Made by a program: the position numbers and the translations under genes. Below the pieces are notes generated by a model. The model worked only from the letters and a program-made list of their open reading frames with translations, did no database searches and was not told where the DNA came from. This document shows positions 18,098 to 25,848 of a stretch of DNA of 64,000 nt, piece after piece. The number at the start of each line of letters is the position of its first letter. The stretch's first letter is position 1. Source of the stretch: Pseudomonadota bacterium (GTDB lineage Bacteria; Pseudomonadota; Alphaproteobacteria; Rhizobiales; Xanthobacteraceae); contig JAEWIX010000048.1 of the NCBI GenBank assembly GCA_023386885.1, forward strand, positions 62,001-126,000, read 5' to 3'.

Positions 18098-18460
18098 TCA
18101 CGTCCCCGGCTTGGTCGGTTGATAGAAGAAGCGCTCGCGAAAGATGCGGTCGCCGCGCCATTCCTGCCAGGCGATTTCGTCGACCTTGAGCACCTTGCCG
18201 TCATGATCGGTGAGCTCGAAGATCCAGTGGATGGCGACGCGGTCGCCTTCAACCGTTGAGCCGAGCGCCTTGGAATAAACGTGCTTCATTCGCGCCAGCA
18301 CGCCGCGCTCGTGCGCCACCAAGGTGTCGCGGCCGACGCGCGGTGCTGCGGCGTTCTCCTGCATGCTGGCGTCTTCGGTGTAATAGCGCTCGATGGCGCC
18401 GGCATGATCGCCGCTCTCGACCACGGCGATGAATTCGTCCACGCGCGCCCGCGTCGGCAT
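18098..18460 (-). CDS. SnoaL/NTF2-like protein
   Basis: A 120-residue protein of the NTF2-like superfamily: an N-terminal helix 'VDEFIAVVESGDHAGAIERYYTEDASMQEN', then a curved beta sheet with 'VAIHWIFELTDHDGKVLKVDEIAWQEWRGDRIFRERFFY'. The ATG at 18460 has GGGAGAGG upstream. Members are isomerases, hydrolases or ligand-binding proteins; the specific role is unknown. It lies 76 bp downstream of an MFS gene on the same strand. Confidence 0.8.
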   Translation of the reverse strand: MPTRARVDEFIAVVESGDHAGAIERYYTEDASMQENAAAPRVGRDTLVAHERGVLARMKHVYSKALGSTVEGDRVAIHWIFELTDHDGKVLKVDEIAWQEWRGDRIFRERFFYQPTKPGT

Positions 18461-18493
18461 CGGCCTCTCCCTGTTCGTTGTTGCGACAGAGTA

Positions 18494-18535
18494 GAGCATG
18501 ATTCCGGCAAGCGGCACCCGCTTTCAGGAATGGGA
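18494..18535. repeat. Family D repeat, decayed copy
   Basis: GAGCATGATTCCGGCAAGCGG...CGCTTTCAGGAATGGGA resembles the left part of the element at 31313-31361 (GAGCATGATCCCGAAAAGTGG). The right arm is largely lost. It lies in the gap between two minus-strand genes. Confidence 0.45.
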
Positions 18536-18536
18536 C

Positions 18537-19748
18537 CTAGGTTGTGAGCGTTCGCCGCCGTCCCGCTGCGGCGTAGGCCAGCGCGATCAGCCCGATGGCG
18601 ACCGGCGGATAGACCACGAGATTGACCATCGACCAGCCGAAATCCGCCAACAACTGCCCGGAGACGAAGGAGCCGACAGCCATGGTGCCGAACACCAGGA
18701 AATCGTTGAAGGCCTGCACCTTGTTGCGTTCCTGCGGCCAGTGCGTTTCCAGCACCAGCGCGGAGGCGCCGATGAAACTCAGGTTCCAGCCGAGCCCGAG
18801 CACGAACAGGCCGATCCAGAAATGATGCGTGGTGATGCCGGCGAGGCCGATGCCGGCGGCGGTCGCCTCCAGCAGCAGCCCAGCGGCGGCCACGGTGGGC
18901 GCGCCGAAGCGGGTGATCAACGCGCCGGTGAAGAAACTCGGGCCGTACATCGCCACGATGTGCCACTGGATGCCGGTATTGGAATCCGAGATCGGCAGGC
19001 CGCACATCTTCATGGCGAGCGGCGCCGAGGTCATCACCAGATTCATCATCGAATAAGACACGACGCCGGAGATCGCCGCCGCGATGAAGCGCGGTTGCCG
19101 CGCGATCTGCATCAGCGGACGACCGGCGCCGAGATCGGCCGGCGGCGGCGGTGGCGAATCGACGCCCGCCACCACAGCCATGGCGACCAGCGCGATGCCC
19201 GCTTGGGTGAGGAAGCTGACGGCGAACAGGTAAGGCGGCCAGATGTCCATGGTCCACTGCACCATCTGCGGACCGAGCACACCTGCGAACACGCCGCCCG
19301 CCATCACCCACGACACCGCCTTGGGGCGGAACGCGGCGCTGGCGCCGTCGGCTGCGGCGAAGCGATAGGATTGCGACACCGCGCCATAGAAGCCGCCGAG
19401 CATGGTGGCGAAACAGAACAGCGCGAACGAGCCGCGCAGGATGGCGATGCAGCCGATGACGCCGGTGAGCGCGCCGAAGCCGGTGCCGATGACGAAAGCG
19501 GTGCGGCGGCCGTAGCGGCGCGAGATATAGCCGGTCGGCAAGGTCGCCATGGCGAGGCCGAGCACATAGACCGACAGCGGCACCGTCGCCAGCGCGAGGC
19601 TCGGGGCCAAGGTCGCGCCGACGATCGACCCGGTGGCGAAGATCACCGCGGAGTTGGCGCCCGTCAGCGCCTGCGCGATCGACAGCCGCACGACATTGGC
19701 GCGCGCCCGCTGGTCGTCGGTGAATTCGTCGAGGGTGGCTTCCGTCAT
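18537..19748 (-). CDS. MFS transporter
   Basis: A 403-residue transporter with about 12 hydrophobic segments. The loop 'GYISRRYGRRTAFVIGTGFG' is the MFS motif A. The start MTEATLDEFTDDQRARANVVRLSIAQALTGANSAVIF gives a normal cytoplasmic N-terminus. It is not closely similar to the MFS gene at 16582. The substrate is unknown. The 201-bp gap upstream probably contains its promoter. Confidence 0.85.
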   Translation of the reverse strand: MTEATLDEFTDDQRARANVVRLSIAQALTGANSAVIFATGSIVGATLAPSLALATVPLSVYVLGLAMATLPTGYISRRYGRRTAFVIGTGFGALTGVIGCIAILRGSFALFCFATMLGGFYGAVSQSYRFAAADGASAAFRPKAVSWVMAGGVFAGVLGPQMVQWTMDIWPPYLFAVSFLTQAGIALVAMAVVAGVDSPPPPPADLGAGRPLMQIARQPRFIAAAISGVVSYSMMNLVMTSAPLAMKMCGLPISDSNTGIQWHIVAMYGPSFFTGALITRFGAPTVAAAGLLLEATAAGIGLAGITTHHFWIGLFVLGLGWNLSFIGASALVLETHWPQERNKVQAFNDFLVFGTMAVGSFVSGQLLADFGWSMVNLVVYPPVAIGLIALAYAAAGRRRTLTT

Positions 19749-19949
19749 TCCCCGCTATCCCGGACCGCGCAGGCTGCGGATCGGATCGATCCGAAGGCCC
19801 GACGCCAGGTCCTGTCGGGATGCCGTGCGACCCCAAAGGGGACCGTATGCTGCGGCATCGCATCGTGATGGCATAAACATCCGCGAAAGCGCGGTGCGGG
19901 GGAAGATAAATCTTATTGCCGGCCGGGAATCAACGCGCGCAAACGCGGG

Positions 19950-20915
19950 TCAGCCCAGCATTTGCGGCGCGGCGGTAAGGCGCGTTTCGGCCTCCGAGAC
20001 CATGCGGGCGACGATCTGGGCTGCGGCTTGATCGGCCTTGATGAAATCGACCGCCTCGCCGACGATCACGGCGGCAACGTCGGTGTCGCCGTCGGCGGCG
20101 GCTTTCAGATAACGCGGCTTCTCGGTGTCGACGCGCGCCTTGAGGCCATCGAGATCGCGATCCCATTGCACGATGGTCGGATTCTTCAGGGTGCGGATGT
20201 TCCACTGTCCGGGCCAGTCGATGCCGCGCGCGACGTCGATCGCCGAACTGCGGATGGTGTCGTCGCCGTTGGCGGCGAACGCGGCGCGCTTGTTGTTGGG
20301 GTGGGTCAGCGCTTCGCGGCTGGCATAGAACACCGAGCCGCACAGCACGCCGGCCGCGCCCAGCATCAAGGCCGCCGCGAGGCCGCGCCCGTCGGCGATG
20401 CCGCCGGCGGCGACCACCGGGACTTTGTGGCCGACCGCATCGATCACGGCGGGCACCAGCGGCAAGGTCGAACGGCCGCCACCGTGGCCGCCGGCTTCCG
20501 CGCCTTGCGCGACGATGATGTCGGCGCCATCGCTCACGGCCTTGCGGGCCTGCGCCAGCGTTTGAATCTGCGCGATCAATGGAATGCTGGCGCGCTTGAT
20601 CGGCGCTGCGAATTCGTCGATGTCGCCGAACGACAGGAACATCGCCTTCGGGTGATGCGCCAGCGCGAGATCGAGCAGCGCCGGATTCTTGCGCAGCGAC
20701 CAGGTGATGAAGCCGACGCCGACACGGGTGTTGCCCGCGCCAAGGAGTTGCTGGCTCAGCCAGTCCTTGTCGCCGTAACCGCCGCCGACGATGCCGAGCC
20801 CGCCGGCATTGGTCACCGCCGAAGCCAGCGCGCCGCCGGCGATGCCGGCCATCGGCGCCAGCAGGATCGGGTGTTCGATATCGAGCAGCGAGGTGAGTGC
20901 GGTTTTGATCGGCAT
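19950..20915 (-). CDS. Nitronate monooxygenase / 2-nitropropane dioxygenase family flavoprotein
   Basis: A 321-residue TIM-barrel FMN enzyme. It has 'EHPILLAPMAGIAGGALASAVTNAGGLGIVGG' at the N-terminus, 'DIIVAQGAEAGGHGGGR' in the middle and the phosphate-binding 'PVVAAGGIADGRGLAAALMLGAAGVLCGS'. The ATG at 20915 begins at the family's first strand; an upstream in-frame extension lacks similarity. It oxidises alkyl nitronates or related compounds using FMN and oxygen. There is no obvious partner gene. Confidence 0.9.
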   Translation of the reverse strand: MPIKTALTSLLDIEHPILLAPMAGIAGGALASAVTNAGGLGIVGGGYGDKDWLSQQLLGAGNTRVGVGFITWSLRKNPALLDLALAHHPKAMFLSFGDIDEFAAPIKRASIPLIAQIQTLAQARKAVSDGADIIVAQGAEAGGHGGGRSTLPLVPAVIDAVGHKVPVVAAGGIADGRGLAAALMLGAAGVLCGSVFYASREALTHPNNKRAAFAANGDDTIRSSAIDVARGIDWPGQWNIRTLKNPTIVQWDRDLDGLKARVDTEKPRYLKAAADGDTDVAAVIVGEAVDFIKADQAAAQIVARMVSEAETRLTAAPQMLG

Positions 20916-21028
20916 GGCGGCCTCAACGATGAGGGAAGGACGGCGAGCTTCCTTCATGCGCCGGCGCGATGCATCAGGCAACATGCAAGCCTGCACCGAC
21001 GGCGTGCAGATTTTCGCGCGGCGACGAA

Positions 21029-21703
21029 TCAGCCCGCGCGCGAAAACACCACGATCAGATTGTTGGCGGGCATCTCCACCACGTCGCGCAGCGCGAGACC
21101 GTGACGCTCGGCGACGATGCGAACGTCGTCAATATCGCGCACGCCCCACTCCGGATTGCCTTCGCGCAGGCTGGTGTCGAACACTGCGTTGCTGACGGCG
21201 GTGTGTTTGCCATCGCGCTTGAACGGGCCGTAGAGAAACAGTCGCCCGTCCGGACGCAGCGCGCGGCCGGCGCCGGCGAGCAGGCCTTCCGCGACATTCC
21301 ACGGCGCGATGTGAATGACGTTGGCGCAGACGATCGCCAGCAGATGATGGGGATCGGCGCCCGGCATCGTCGCGCGCCAGTCGGGATCGGACAGATCGAG
21401 CCGTTGCGGCGCGTGAACATTGGCGAGTTTCGTATGCGCGCGCCACGCTGCGATGCTCTTGAGATGCGCGTCGTTATAATCGCTCGGCCACCAGTCGAGG
21501 TTCGGCGTGTGACGCGCGAAATGCATGATGTGCTGGCCAGTGCCGCTGCCGGCCTCCAGCACGTCGCCGGTCTTGTCGCGCAGGAACGGTTCGAGCGCCG
21601 CCCAGATGGCTTCATGATTGCGATGGAATGCGGCCGCATCTAGCCGCCCGTCGGGTTCGATCCGGCGGCCGTCCTTGCCGAACTCGACGACGTATTCGGC
21701 CAT
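21029..21703 (-). CDS. DUF938-family class I SAM-dependent methyltransferase-like protein
   Basis: A 224-residue protein. Motif I is 'DVLEAGSGTGQHIMHFARHTPNLDWWPSDYN', followed by 'LLAIVCANVIHIAPWNVAEGLLAGAGRALRPDGRLFLYGPF', matching the DUF938 family. The substrate is unknown. It ends a minus-strand run starting at the SoxR/BigR-like gene (13-bp gap to the metallohydrolase), so it may be co-transcribed with that sulfur-responsive unit. Confidence 0.85.
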   Translation of the reverse strand: MAEYVVEFGKDGRRIEPDGRLDAAAFHRNHEAIWAALEPFLRDKTGDVLEAGSGTGQHIMHFARHTPNLDWWPSDYNDAHLKSIAAWRAHTKLANVHAPQRLDLSDPDWRATMPGADPHHLLAIVCANVIHIAPWNVAEGLLAGAGRALRPDGRLFLYGPFKRDGKHTAVSNAVFDTSLREGNPEWGVRDIDDVRIVAERHGLALRDVVEMPANNLIVVFSRAG

Positions 21704-21716
21704 CGTTAGCTCCGGC

Positions 21717-22730
21717 TCACTTGTTGTCGCCCTTGAACTGCGATTGCTCCAGTTCGAGATAAATGCGGTAGGCGTTGCCGCGGTTGTTGCTGGCGAAGGC
21801 CGGCATGTCCTTGTACTTCGACCAATCGGTCTGCGCGTAAGCCGCGTCGAAATCGGTCCAGTCTTGCACCGCCCTGGCCATCGCCTCGCGAACGTACTGA
21901 ATGTAATCGCGGGTGAAGGCGATCGCCTCCGCCGCCTTGGTCGAGGCCTTGCCGTGGCCGGGGATGATGAATTTCGGTTGCAGCTTCTCGACTTCGCTCA
22001 ATGCGGCGAGCCAGTGCGCGGTGGAGACGTCGTCGCTATTCATGAAGGGGATGCGGCTGTTCTGCACGATATCGCCGGCAAACAGCACACCGTCCGGCTC
22101 CACCATCATCATCATGTCGCTGGAGGAATGCGCGGGGCCGGCAAACAGCAGCGTCAGGGTGCGGTCGCCGAGCGTGATCGTCATGCGTTCCTTGAACGTG
22201 ATGTCCGGCGGCACCACGCGGGTGTTCTCGTCCACCCACGGATAGAGCGCACCGCGCCGCTGGTCCAGCCGCTGCTCGGCGCGCTCGTCGGCGGTTTCCT
22301 CGTTGACCTTGTAATCGCCGGCCTGCTCCTGCGCGATGATCAGCGCCGGCGTGTGATCTCGGAAGGCCTGCAAGCCGTAGATGTGGTCGGCGTGATAGTG
22401 GCTGGCGATGACGTAACGCACCGGTTTGTCGGTGGCCTTCCTGATCTCTTGCAACAACGCCCAGCCGAGGCTCGGCGTGCCGAGCGCATCGAACACCGCG
22501 ACGCCGTCCGACGTGACGACGAAACCGGCGTTCGAGGTGTTGCCTTCGTTGTCCTTGCCGGGAATGCCGGGGTTGCCGATGCTGTACCAGATCGGCGCGT
22601 TCGGCACCTGCTCGATATGCAAAGGTATCGTCAGTGGCGCATAGGGCGCATCGGCGGCCCGTGCGCCGCTCACTTGCACGAGACTTGCCATTCCAAGCAG
22701 CATCGCCAGCGCGGCAACCTGGCGGATCAT
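21717..22730 (-). CDS. Exported metallo-beta-lactamase-fold hydrolase, SoxH-like
   Basis: A 337-residue protein with a Sec signal peptide (MIRQVAALAMLLGMASLVQVSGARA). The MBL zinc motif is SHYHADH, with a later His (GPAHSSSD), an Asp (LFAGDIVQ) and a final His (IPGHGKAS). The ATG is fixed by a 4-bp ATGA overlap with the upstream regulator. Sox clusters often carry a periplasmic MBL-fold hydrolase called SoxH whose substrate is not settled; this protein fits that type by position and export. Confidence 0.8.
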   Translation of the reverse strand: MIRQVAALAMLLGMASLVQVSGARAADAPYAPLTIPLHIEQVPNAPIWYSIGNPGIPGKDNEGNTSNAGFVVTSDGVAVFDALGTPSLGWALLQEIRKATDKPVRYVIASHYHADHIYGLQAFRDHTPALIIAQEQAGDYKVNEETADERAEQRLDQRRGALYPWVDENTRVVPPDITFKERMTITLGDRTLTLLFAGPAHSSSDMMMMVEPDGVLFAGDIVQNSRIPFMNSDDVSTAHWLAALSEVEKLQPKFIIPGHGKASTKAAEAIAFTRDYIQYVREAMARAVQDWTDFDAAYAQTDWSKYKDMPAFASNNRGNAYRIYLELEQSQFKGDNK

Positions 22731-23080
22731 TTGAGGTCCCCGCAATAGATTTGCTTTAGCACCTTGAGCACCTTCAATGCGCGCGGATCGGCGACGCGAT
22801 AATGCAGCGTCTGCGCCGTGCGCCGATACGTCACCAGTTCGTCGCCGCGCAGTTTCGCCAGATGTTGCGACAGCGCAGACGGACTGAGATCGATCATGTC
22901 CAGCATGTCGCCCACTGTCATCTCGCCGCGCACGGCAAGATAGCAGAGTATCAGCAAACGCTTTTCGTTGCCCAAAAGTTTCAACAGTTGCGCGGCGTCG
23001 CCGGCCTGCCGCGCCAGCCGCTTCATGTCGGCGGCGGCGTTCTCTCGTTTTCTTCGCGCGGATGATTTCGCGAGCGGCAT
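22727..23080 (-). CDS. soxR: ArsR-family persulfide-responsive repressor (SqrR/BigR/SoxR type)
   Basis: A 117-residue ArsR-type winged helix: 'LLKLLGNEKRLLILCYLA' then 'MTVGDMLDMIDLSPSALSQHLAKLRGDELVTYRRTAQTLHYRV'. Two cysteines occupy the SqrR/BigR sensing positions, one in RLLILC (about Cys46) and one in QIYCGDL (about Cys113), roughly 67 residues apart. In that family they form a tetrasulfide bridge with reactive sulfur and release DNA. It is divergent from soxC and translationally coupled to the SoxH-like gene. It is not the MerR-type redox SoxR of enterobacteria. A TTG at 23092 is a less likely start. Confidence 0.85.
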   Translation of the reverse strand: MPLAKSSARRKRENAAADMKRLARQAGDAAQLLKLLGNEKRLLILCYLAVRGEMTVGDMLDMIDLSPSALSQHLAKLRGDELVTYRRTAQTLHYRVADPRALKVLKVLKQIYCGDLK

Positions 23081-23134
23081 GACGATACCCAAAGCTGTAT
23101 GGAGCAGTCAGGTTCCATTCTACCGCGTCAGGAG

Positions 23135-23156
23135 TAATTTAGCATTGACTGAATTA
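23135..23156. promoter_or_regulatory. Candidate sulfur-regulator operator in the soxR-soxC gap
   Basis: In a GC-rich genome this 22-bp AT-rich stretch has inverted arms TAATT (23135-23139) and AATTA (23152-23156), centred between the divergent regulator and soxC genes. ArsR-type SqrR/BigR proteins bind AT-rich imperfect palindromes in such gaps. The assignment rests on position and composition only. Confidence 0.35.
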
Positions 23157-23246
23157 GCGTGCGACGATAGGTCTTGAATCAACAATACGCGAGGCGGTCG
23201 CAAGCCGCCAATGGGAATGCGGCTGTGCGCCGCAAAGCGAGGAAAC

Positions 23247-24557
23247 GTGCGGCCCACCTTCTGGCGCGGCAAGCCCGGACAATCCAAGCTTATCGGCCCC
23301 GATGCCAAGGGGCTCAATCGTCGCGCCATGCTCGGCCTCGGCGCGGCCGTCACCGGTACGCTCGCGCTCGGCCGCAATGCGGCGCTGGCGCAGAGCGAAG
23401 GCGCGTCGCCGCCCGCGGATGCGCCGTGGTCGCAATCGCTCGGCGCCGGCGTGGTGGATCGACCCTACGGCAGCCCGGCGGAGTTCGAGGCCGGCGTCAT
23501 TCGTCGCAACGTGCCGTGGCTGACCGCCGGCACCGAATCCTCCATCAGCTTTTCGCCGCTGCAACACCTCAACGGCATCATCACGCCGAACGGCCTGTTC
23601 TTCGAACGCTATCATGCGGGACGTCCCGACGTCGATCCGAAGCAGCACAAACTGATGATCCACGGCCTCGTCGAGCGGCCGTTGCTTTTGACGATGGAGG
23701 ACATCGTCCGCTTTCCGTCGGTGTCGCGCATTCACTTCATCGAGTGTCCGGCCAACGGCGGCATGGAGTGGCGCGCGGCGCAGCTCAATTCACTGCAATT
23801 CAACCACGGCATGGTCAGTTGTGCGGAATGGACCGGCGTCAAGCTCTCGACCTTGCTCGAGGAAGTCGGCATCAAGAAAGAAGCCAAGTGGGCGATGGTC
23901 GAGGGCGCCGATGGCGCGCACATGAATCGCAGCCTGCCGCTGGAGAAATGCCTCGATGACTGCCTGGTGGTCTACGCACAGAACGGCGAAGCGCTGCGGC
24001 CGGAGCAGGGCTATCCGCTGCGTCTCGTGGTGCCGGGCTGGGAAGGCAATGTCAGTATCAAATGGCTGCGCCGCATCAAGATCGGCGACAAGCCGTGGCA
24101 CTCGCGCGAGGAAACCTCGAAATACACCGACCTGATGCCGGACGGCACCTCGCGCGGCTTCACCTGGCTGATCGATGCCAAATCGGTCATTACCTTCCCC
24201 TGTCCGGAGAAGCCGCTGCACGGGCCGGGCCTGTATGAAATTCGCGGGCTGGCGTGGACCGGTCACGGCAAGGTCAAGCGTGTCGATGTCTCGGTGGACG
24301 GCGGCGTCAACTGGCAGACCGCGCAACTGCACGAGCCGATCCTCTCAAAAGCGTTGACGCGGTTTTCGCTGCCGTGGCGCTGGGACGGCAAGCCGGCGCT
24401 GCTCGAATCGCGCGTGATCGACGAGACCGGTTACGTACAGCCGACCATCGTGCAATTGCGCGAAAAGCGAGGCACCAATTCGGTCTACCACAACAACGCG
24501 ATTCAGACGTGGCAGGTGAAAGCGGACGGGAGTGTGTTCGATGTCCAGCTTTCGTGA
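23247..24557 (+). CDS. soxC: Sulfane dehydrogenase molybdopterin subunit SoxC
   Basis: A 436-residue sulfite-oxidase-fold protein. A Tat signal (GLNRRAMLGLGAAVTGTLALG) is followed by the Mo-cofactor domain with the ligand Cys in 'RIHFIECPANGG' (about Cys167) and the C-terminal dimerisation domain 'VSVDGGVNWQTAQL'. I preferred GTG 23247 because GAGGAA is 5 nt upstream; ATG 23211 would add 12 residues. With SoxD it oxidises sulfane sulfur on SoxY in the periplasm. First gene of the sox operon, divergent from soxR. Confidence 0.92.
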   Translation: MRPTFWRGKPGQSKLIGPDAKGLNRRAMLGLGAAVTGTLALGRNAALAQSEGASPPADAPWSQSLGAGVVDRPYGSPAEFEAGVIRRNVPWLTAGTESSISFSPLQHLNGIITPNGLFFERYHAGRPDVDPKQHKLMIHGLVERPLLLTMEDIVRFPSVSRIHFIECPANGGMEWRAAQLNSLQFNHGMVSCAEWTGVKLSTLLEEVGIKKEAKWAMVEGADGAHMNRSLPLEKCLDDCLVVYAQNGEALRPEQGYPLRLVVPGWEGNVSIKWLRRIKIGDKPWHSREETSKYTDLMPDGTSRGFTWLIDAKSVITFPCPEKPLHGPGLYEIRGLAWTGHGKVKRVDVSVDGGVNWQTAQLHEPILSKALTRFSLPWRWDGKPALLESRVIDETGYVQPTIVQLREKRGTNSVYHNNAIQTWQVKADGSVFDVQLS

Positions 24558-25368
24558 GGTGTTTCGTCTGCGACACGCCATCAGCATAACCGCCGTCATG
24601 CCCGCGCTTGTCGCGGGTATCCACGTCTTTTCGAAGTTGCTGGTAAGACAGACGTGGATGGCCGGGACAAGCCCGGCCATGACGGAAAATAGGCGTTGTG
24701 CCGGGCGGCTGATGATAGCGGTCGTTGCGGCTGCTTTTCTCTCGATGGGTGTCAGCACGGCATCTGCCGCCGAGCCCGGTCATTTCGGCTACGGCACGGT
24801 GCCGACCGCCGAGCAGATCGCGGGCTGGGACATCGATGCGCGCGGCGAGGACGGCGTTGGCCTGCCGCCCGGCAAGGGCGATGTCGCCACCGGTGAGAAC
24901 GTCTATGCCGAGCAATGCGCCGCCTGCCACGGCACCTTCGGCGAGGGCGAAGGGCGCTTCCCCAAGCTCGCGGGCGGGCAGGGCACCTTGAAGGACGACC
25001 GCCCGGAACTGACGGTCGGCAGCTACTGGCCCTATGCGCCGACGCTGTGGGATTACATTAACCGCGCGATGCCGATGCCGACGCCGCATACACTTTCGTC
25101 GAATGACGTTTATGCATTGACGGCCTATATCCTGAACCTGAATAATATCGTCCCGAATGAATTCGTCGCCGATCGGGACAGCCTGCCGAAGGTCAGGATG
25201 CCCAATCGCGATAACTTCATCTGGACCGATCCGAGGCCGGATACCGCCGCGGAGCCGTGCATGAGCGCGTGTCGCGATCCCCGCAGCGTCACGATCTCGT
25301 CGACGGCGGAAGGACGAGACCTGACGCCGCGAACCACCGGCACGCTCGACGATATGCAGCCGAAGTGA
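24541..25368 (+). CDS. soxD: Cytochrome c subunit SoxD of sulfane dehydrogenase; leader interrupted by a repeat
   Basis: A class I c-type cytochrome with heme motif CAACH, preceded by 'GYGTVPTAEQIAGWDIDARGEDGVGLPPGKG', characteristic of SoxD. A second CXXCH, as in diheme SoxD, is absent; 'CMSAC' occurs near the C-terminus instead. The ATG at 24541 overlaps the soxC stop by 17 bp and has GGGAG upstream, but the frame then runs through a 91-bp family A repeat (24594-24684) before the export signal (RRCAGRLMIAVVAAAFLSMGVSTASA). ATG 24679, supplied by the repeat itself, would give a normal-length signal peptide but has no Shine-Dalgarno. The function is certain; the start is not. Confidence 0.85.
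   Translation: MSSFREVFRLRHAISITAVMPALVAGIHVFSKLLVRQTWMAGTSPAMTENRRCAGRLMIAVVAAAFLSMGVSTASAAEPGHFGYGTVPTAEQIAGWDIDARGEDGVGLPPGKGDVATGENVYAEQCAACHGTFGEGEGRFPKLAGGQGTLKDDRPELTVGSYWPYAPTLWDYINRAMPMPTPHTLSSNDVYALTAYILNLNNIVPNEFVADRDSLPKVRMPNRDNFIWTDPRPDTAAEPCMSACRDPRSVTISSTAEGRDLTPRTTGTLDDMQPK
24594..24684. repeat. Family A palindromic repeat, copy 4, inside the 5' part of soxD
   Basis: A 91-bp element CGTCATGCCCGCG...CGCGGGTATCCACGTCTT then AGACGTGGATGGCCGGGACAAG...CCCGGCCATGACG. Unlike the other copies it is not strictly intergenic: it is in frame with soxD without a stop codon and contributes either about 30 residues of leader or the start codon. Confidence 0.9.
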
Positions 25369-25435
25369 AGATGCCAAATGGATTTGCTCCAAACTGACCG
25401 CGCAACAGCATGAACCCGATGCAGGATTGAACTCC

Positions 25436-25810
25436 GTGAGAATGGTTTTCCTGACCGGCCAGAGCCGGCTTCGAACGATGGCGTGTTTCGTGCTGCTTGG
25501 CGTTGCCGGTGCCCCGGCACTTGCGCAGGCGCAATCGCCCAAGGTGGCCGAGGGGCAGAAGCTGGCATTCGATCGCAGCAAGGGCAATTGCCTGACCTGC
25601 CACGAGATCAAGGGCGGCAATCTGGCCGGCACCATCGGGCCGGCGCTGGTCGACATCAAATCGAAATATCCCGATCGCAAAGAGCTGGTGGCGATCGTCA
25701 GCGACGAAACCAAACGCAATCCGACCACCGTGATGCCGCCGTTCGGCCGCAACCACATTCTGACCGAACAGGAAATCGACGCGGTGGTGGATTTTCTGCA
25801 GACGTTGTGA
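25436..25810 (+). CDS. soxX: Monoheme cytochrome SoxX
   Basis: A 124-residue exported c-type cytochrome. The signal peptide runs through 'LRTMACFVLLGVAGAPALAQA'. The heme motif is CLTCH (about Cys52-His56) and the distal Met lies in 'TTVMPPFGRN'. The domain 'GNLAGTIGPALVDIKSKYPDRKELVAIVSD' is typical of SoxX. GTG 25436 is taken as start with GCAGGA upstream; ATG 25442 is possible. It pairs with SoxA to attach thiosulfate oxidatively to the SoxY cysteine. Confidence 0.9.
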   Translation: MRMVFLTGQSRLRTMACFVLLGVAGAPALAQAQSPKVAEGQKLAFDRSKGNCLTCHEIKGGNLAGTIGPALVDIKSKYPDRKELVAIVSDETKRNPTTVMPPFGRNHILTEQEIDAVVDFLQTL

Positions 25811-25848
25811 CGGCCGGCCACGACCGGGACCGCAACATGGAGATTGAG

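Noticed and set aside
18286..19863. A 525-codon minus-strand frame overlapping the second MFS gene and the SnoaL-like gene
   Set aside because: Alternative frame; the true frames show transporter helices and an NTF2-like domain.
22727..23080. Reading the regulator as the MerR-type, iron-sulfur redox sensor SoxR
   Set aside because: It has an ArsR-type winged helix and no iron-sulfur Cys cluster; the shared name refers to the sulfur-oxidation regulator.
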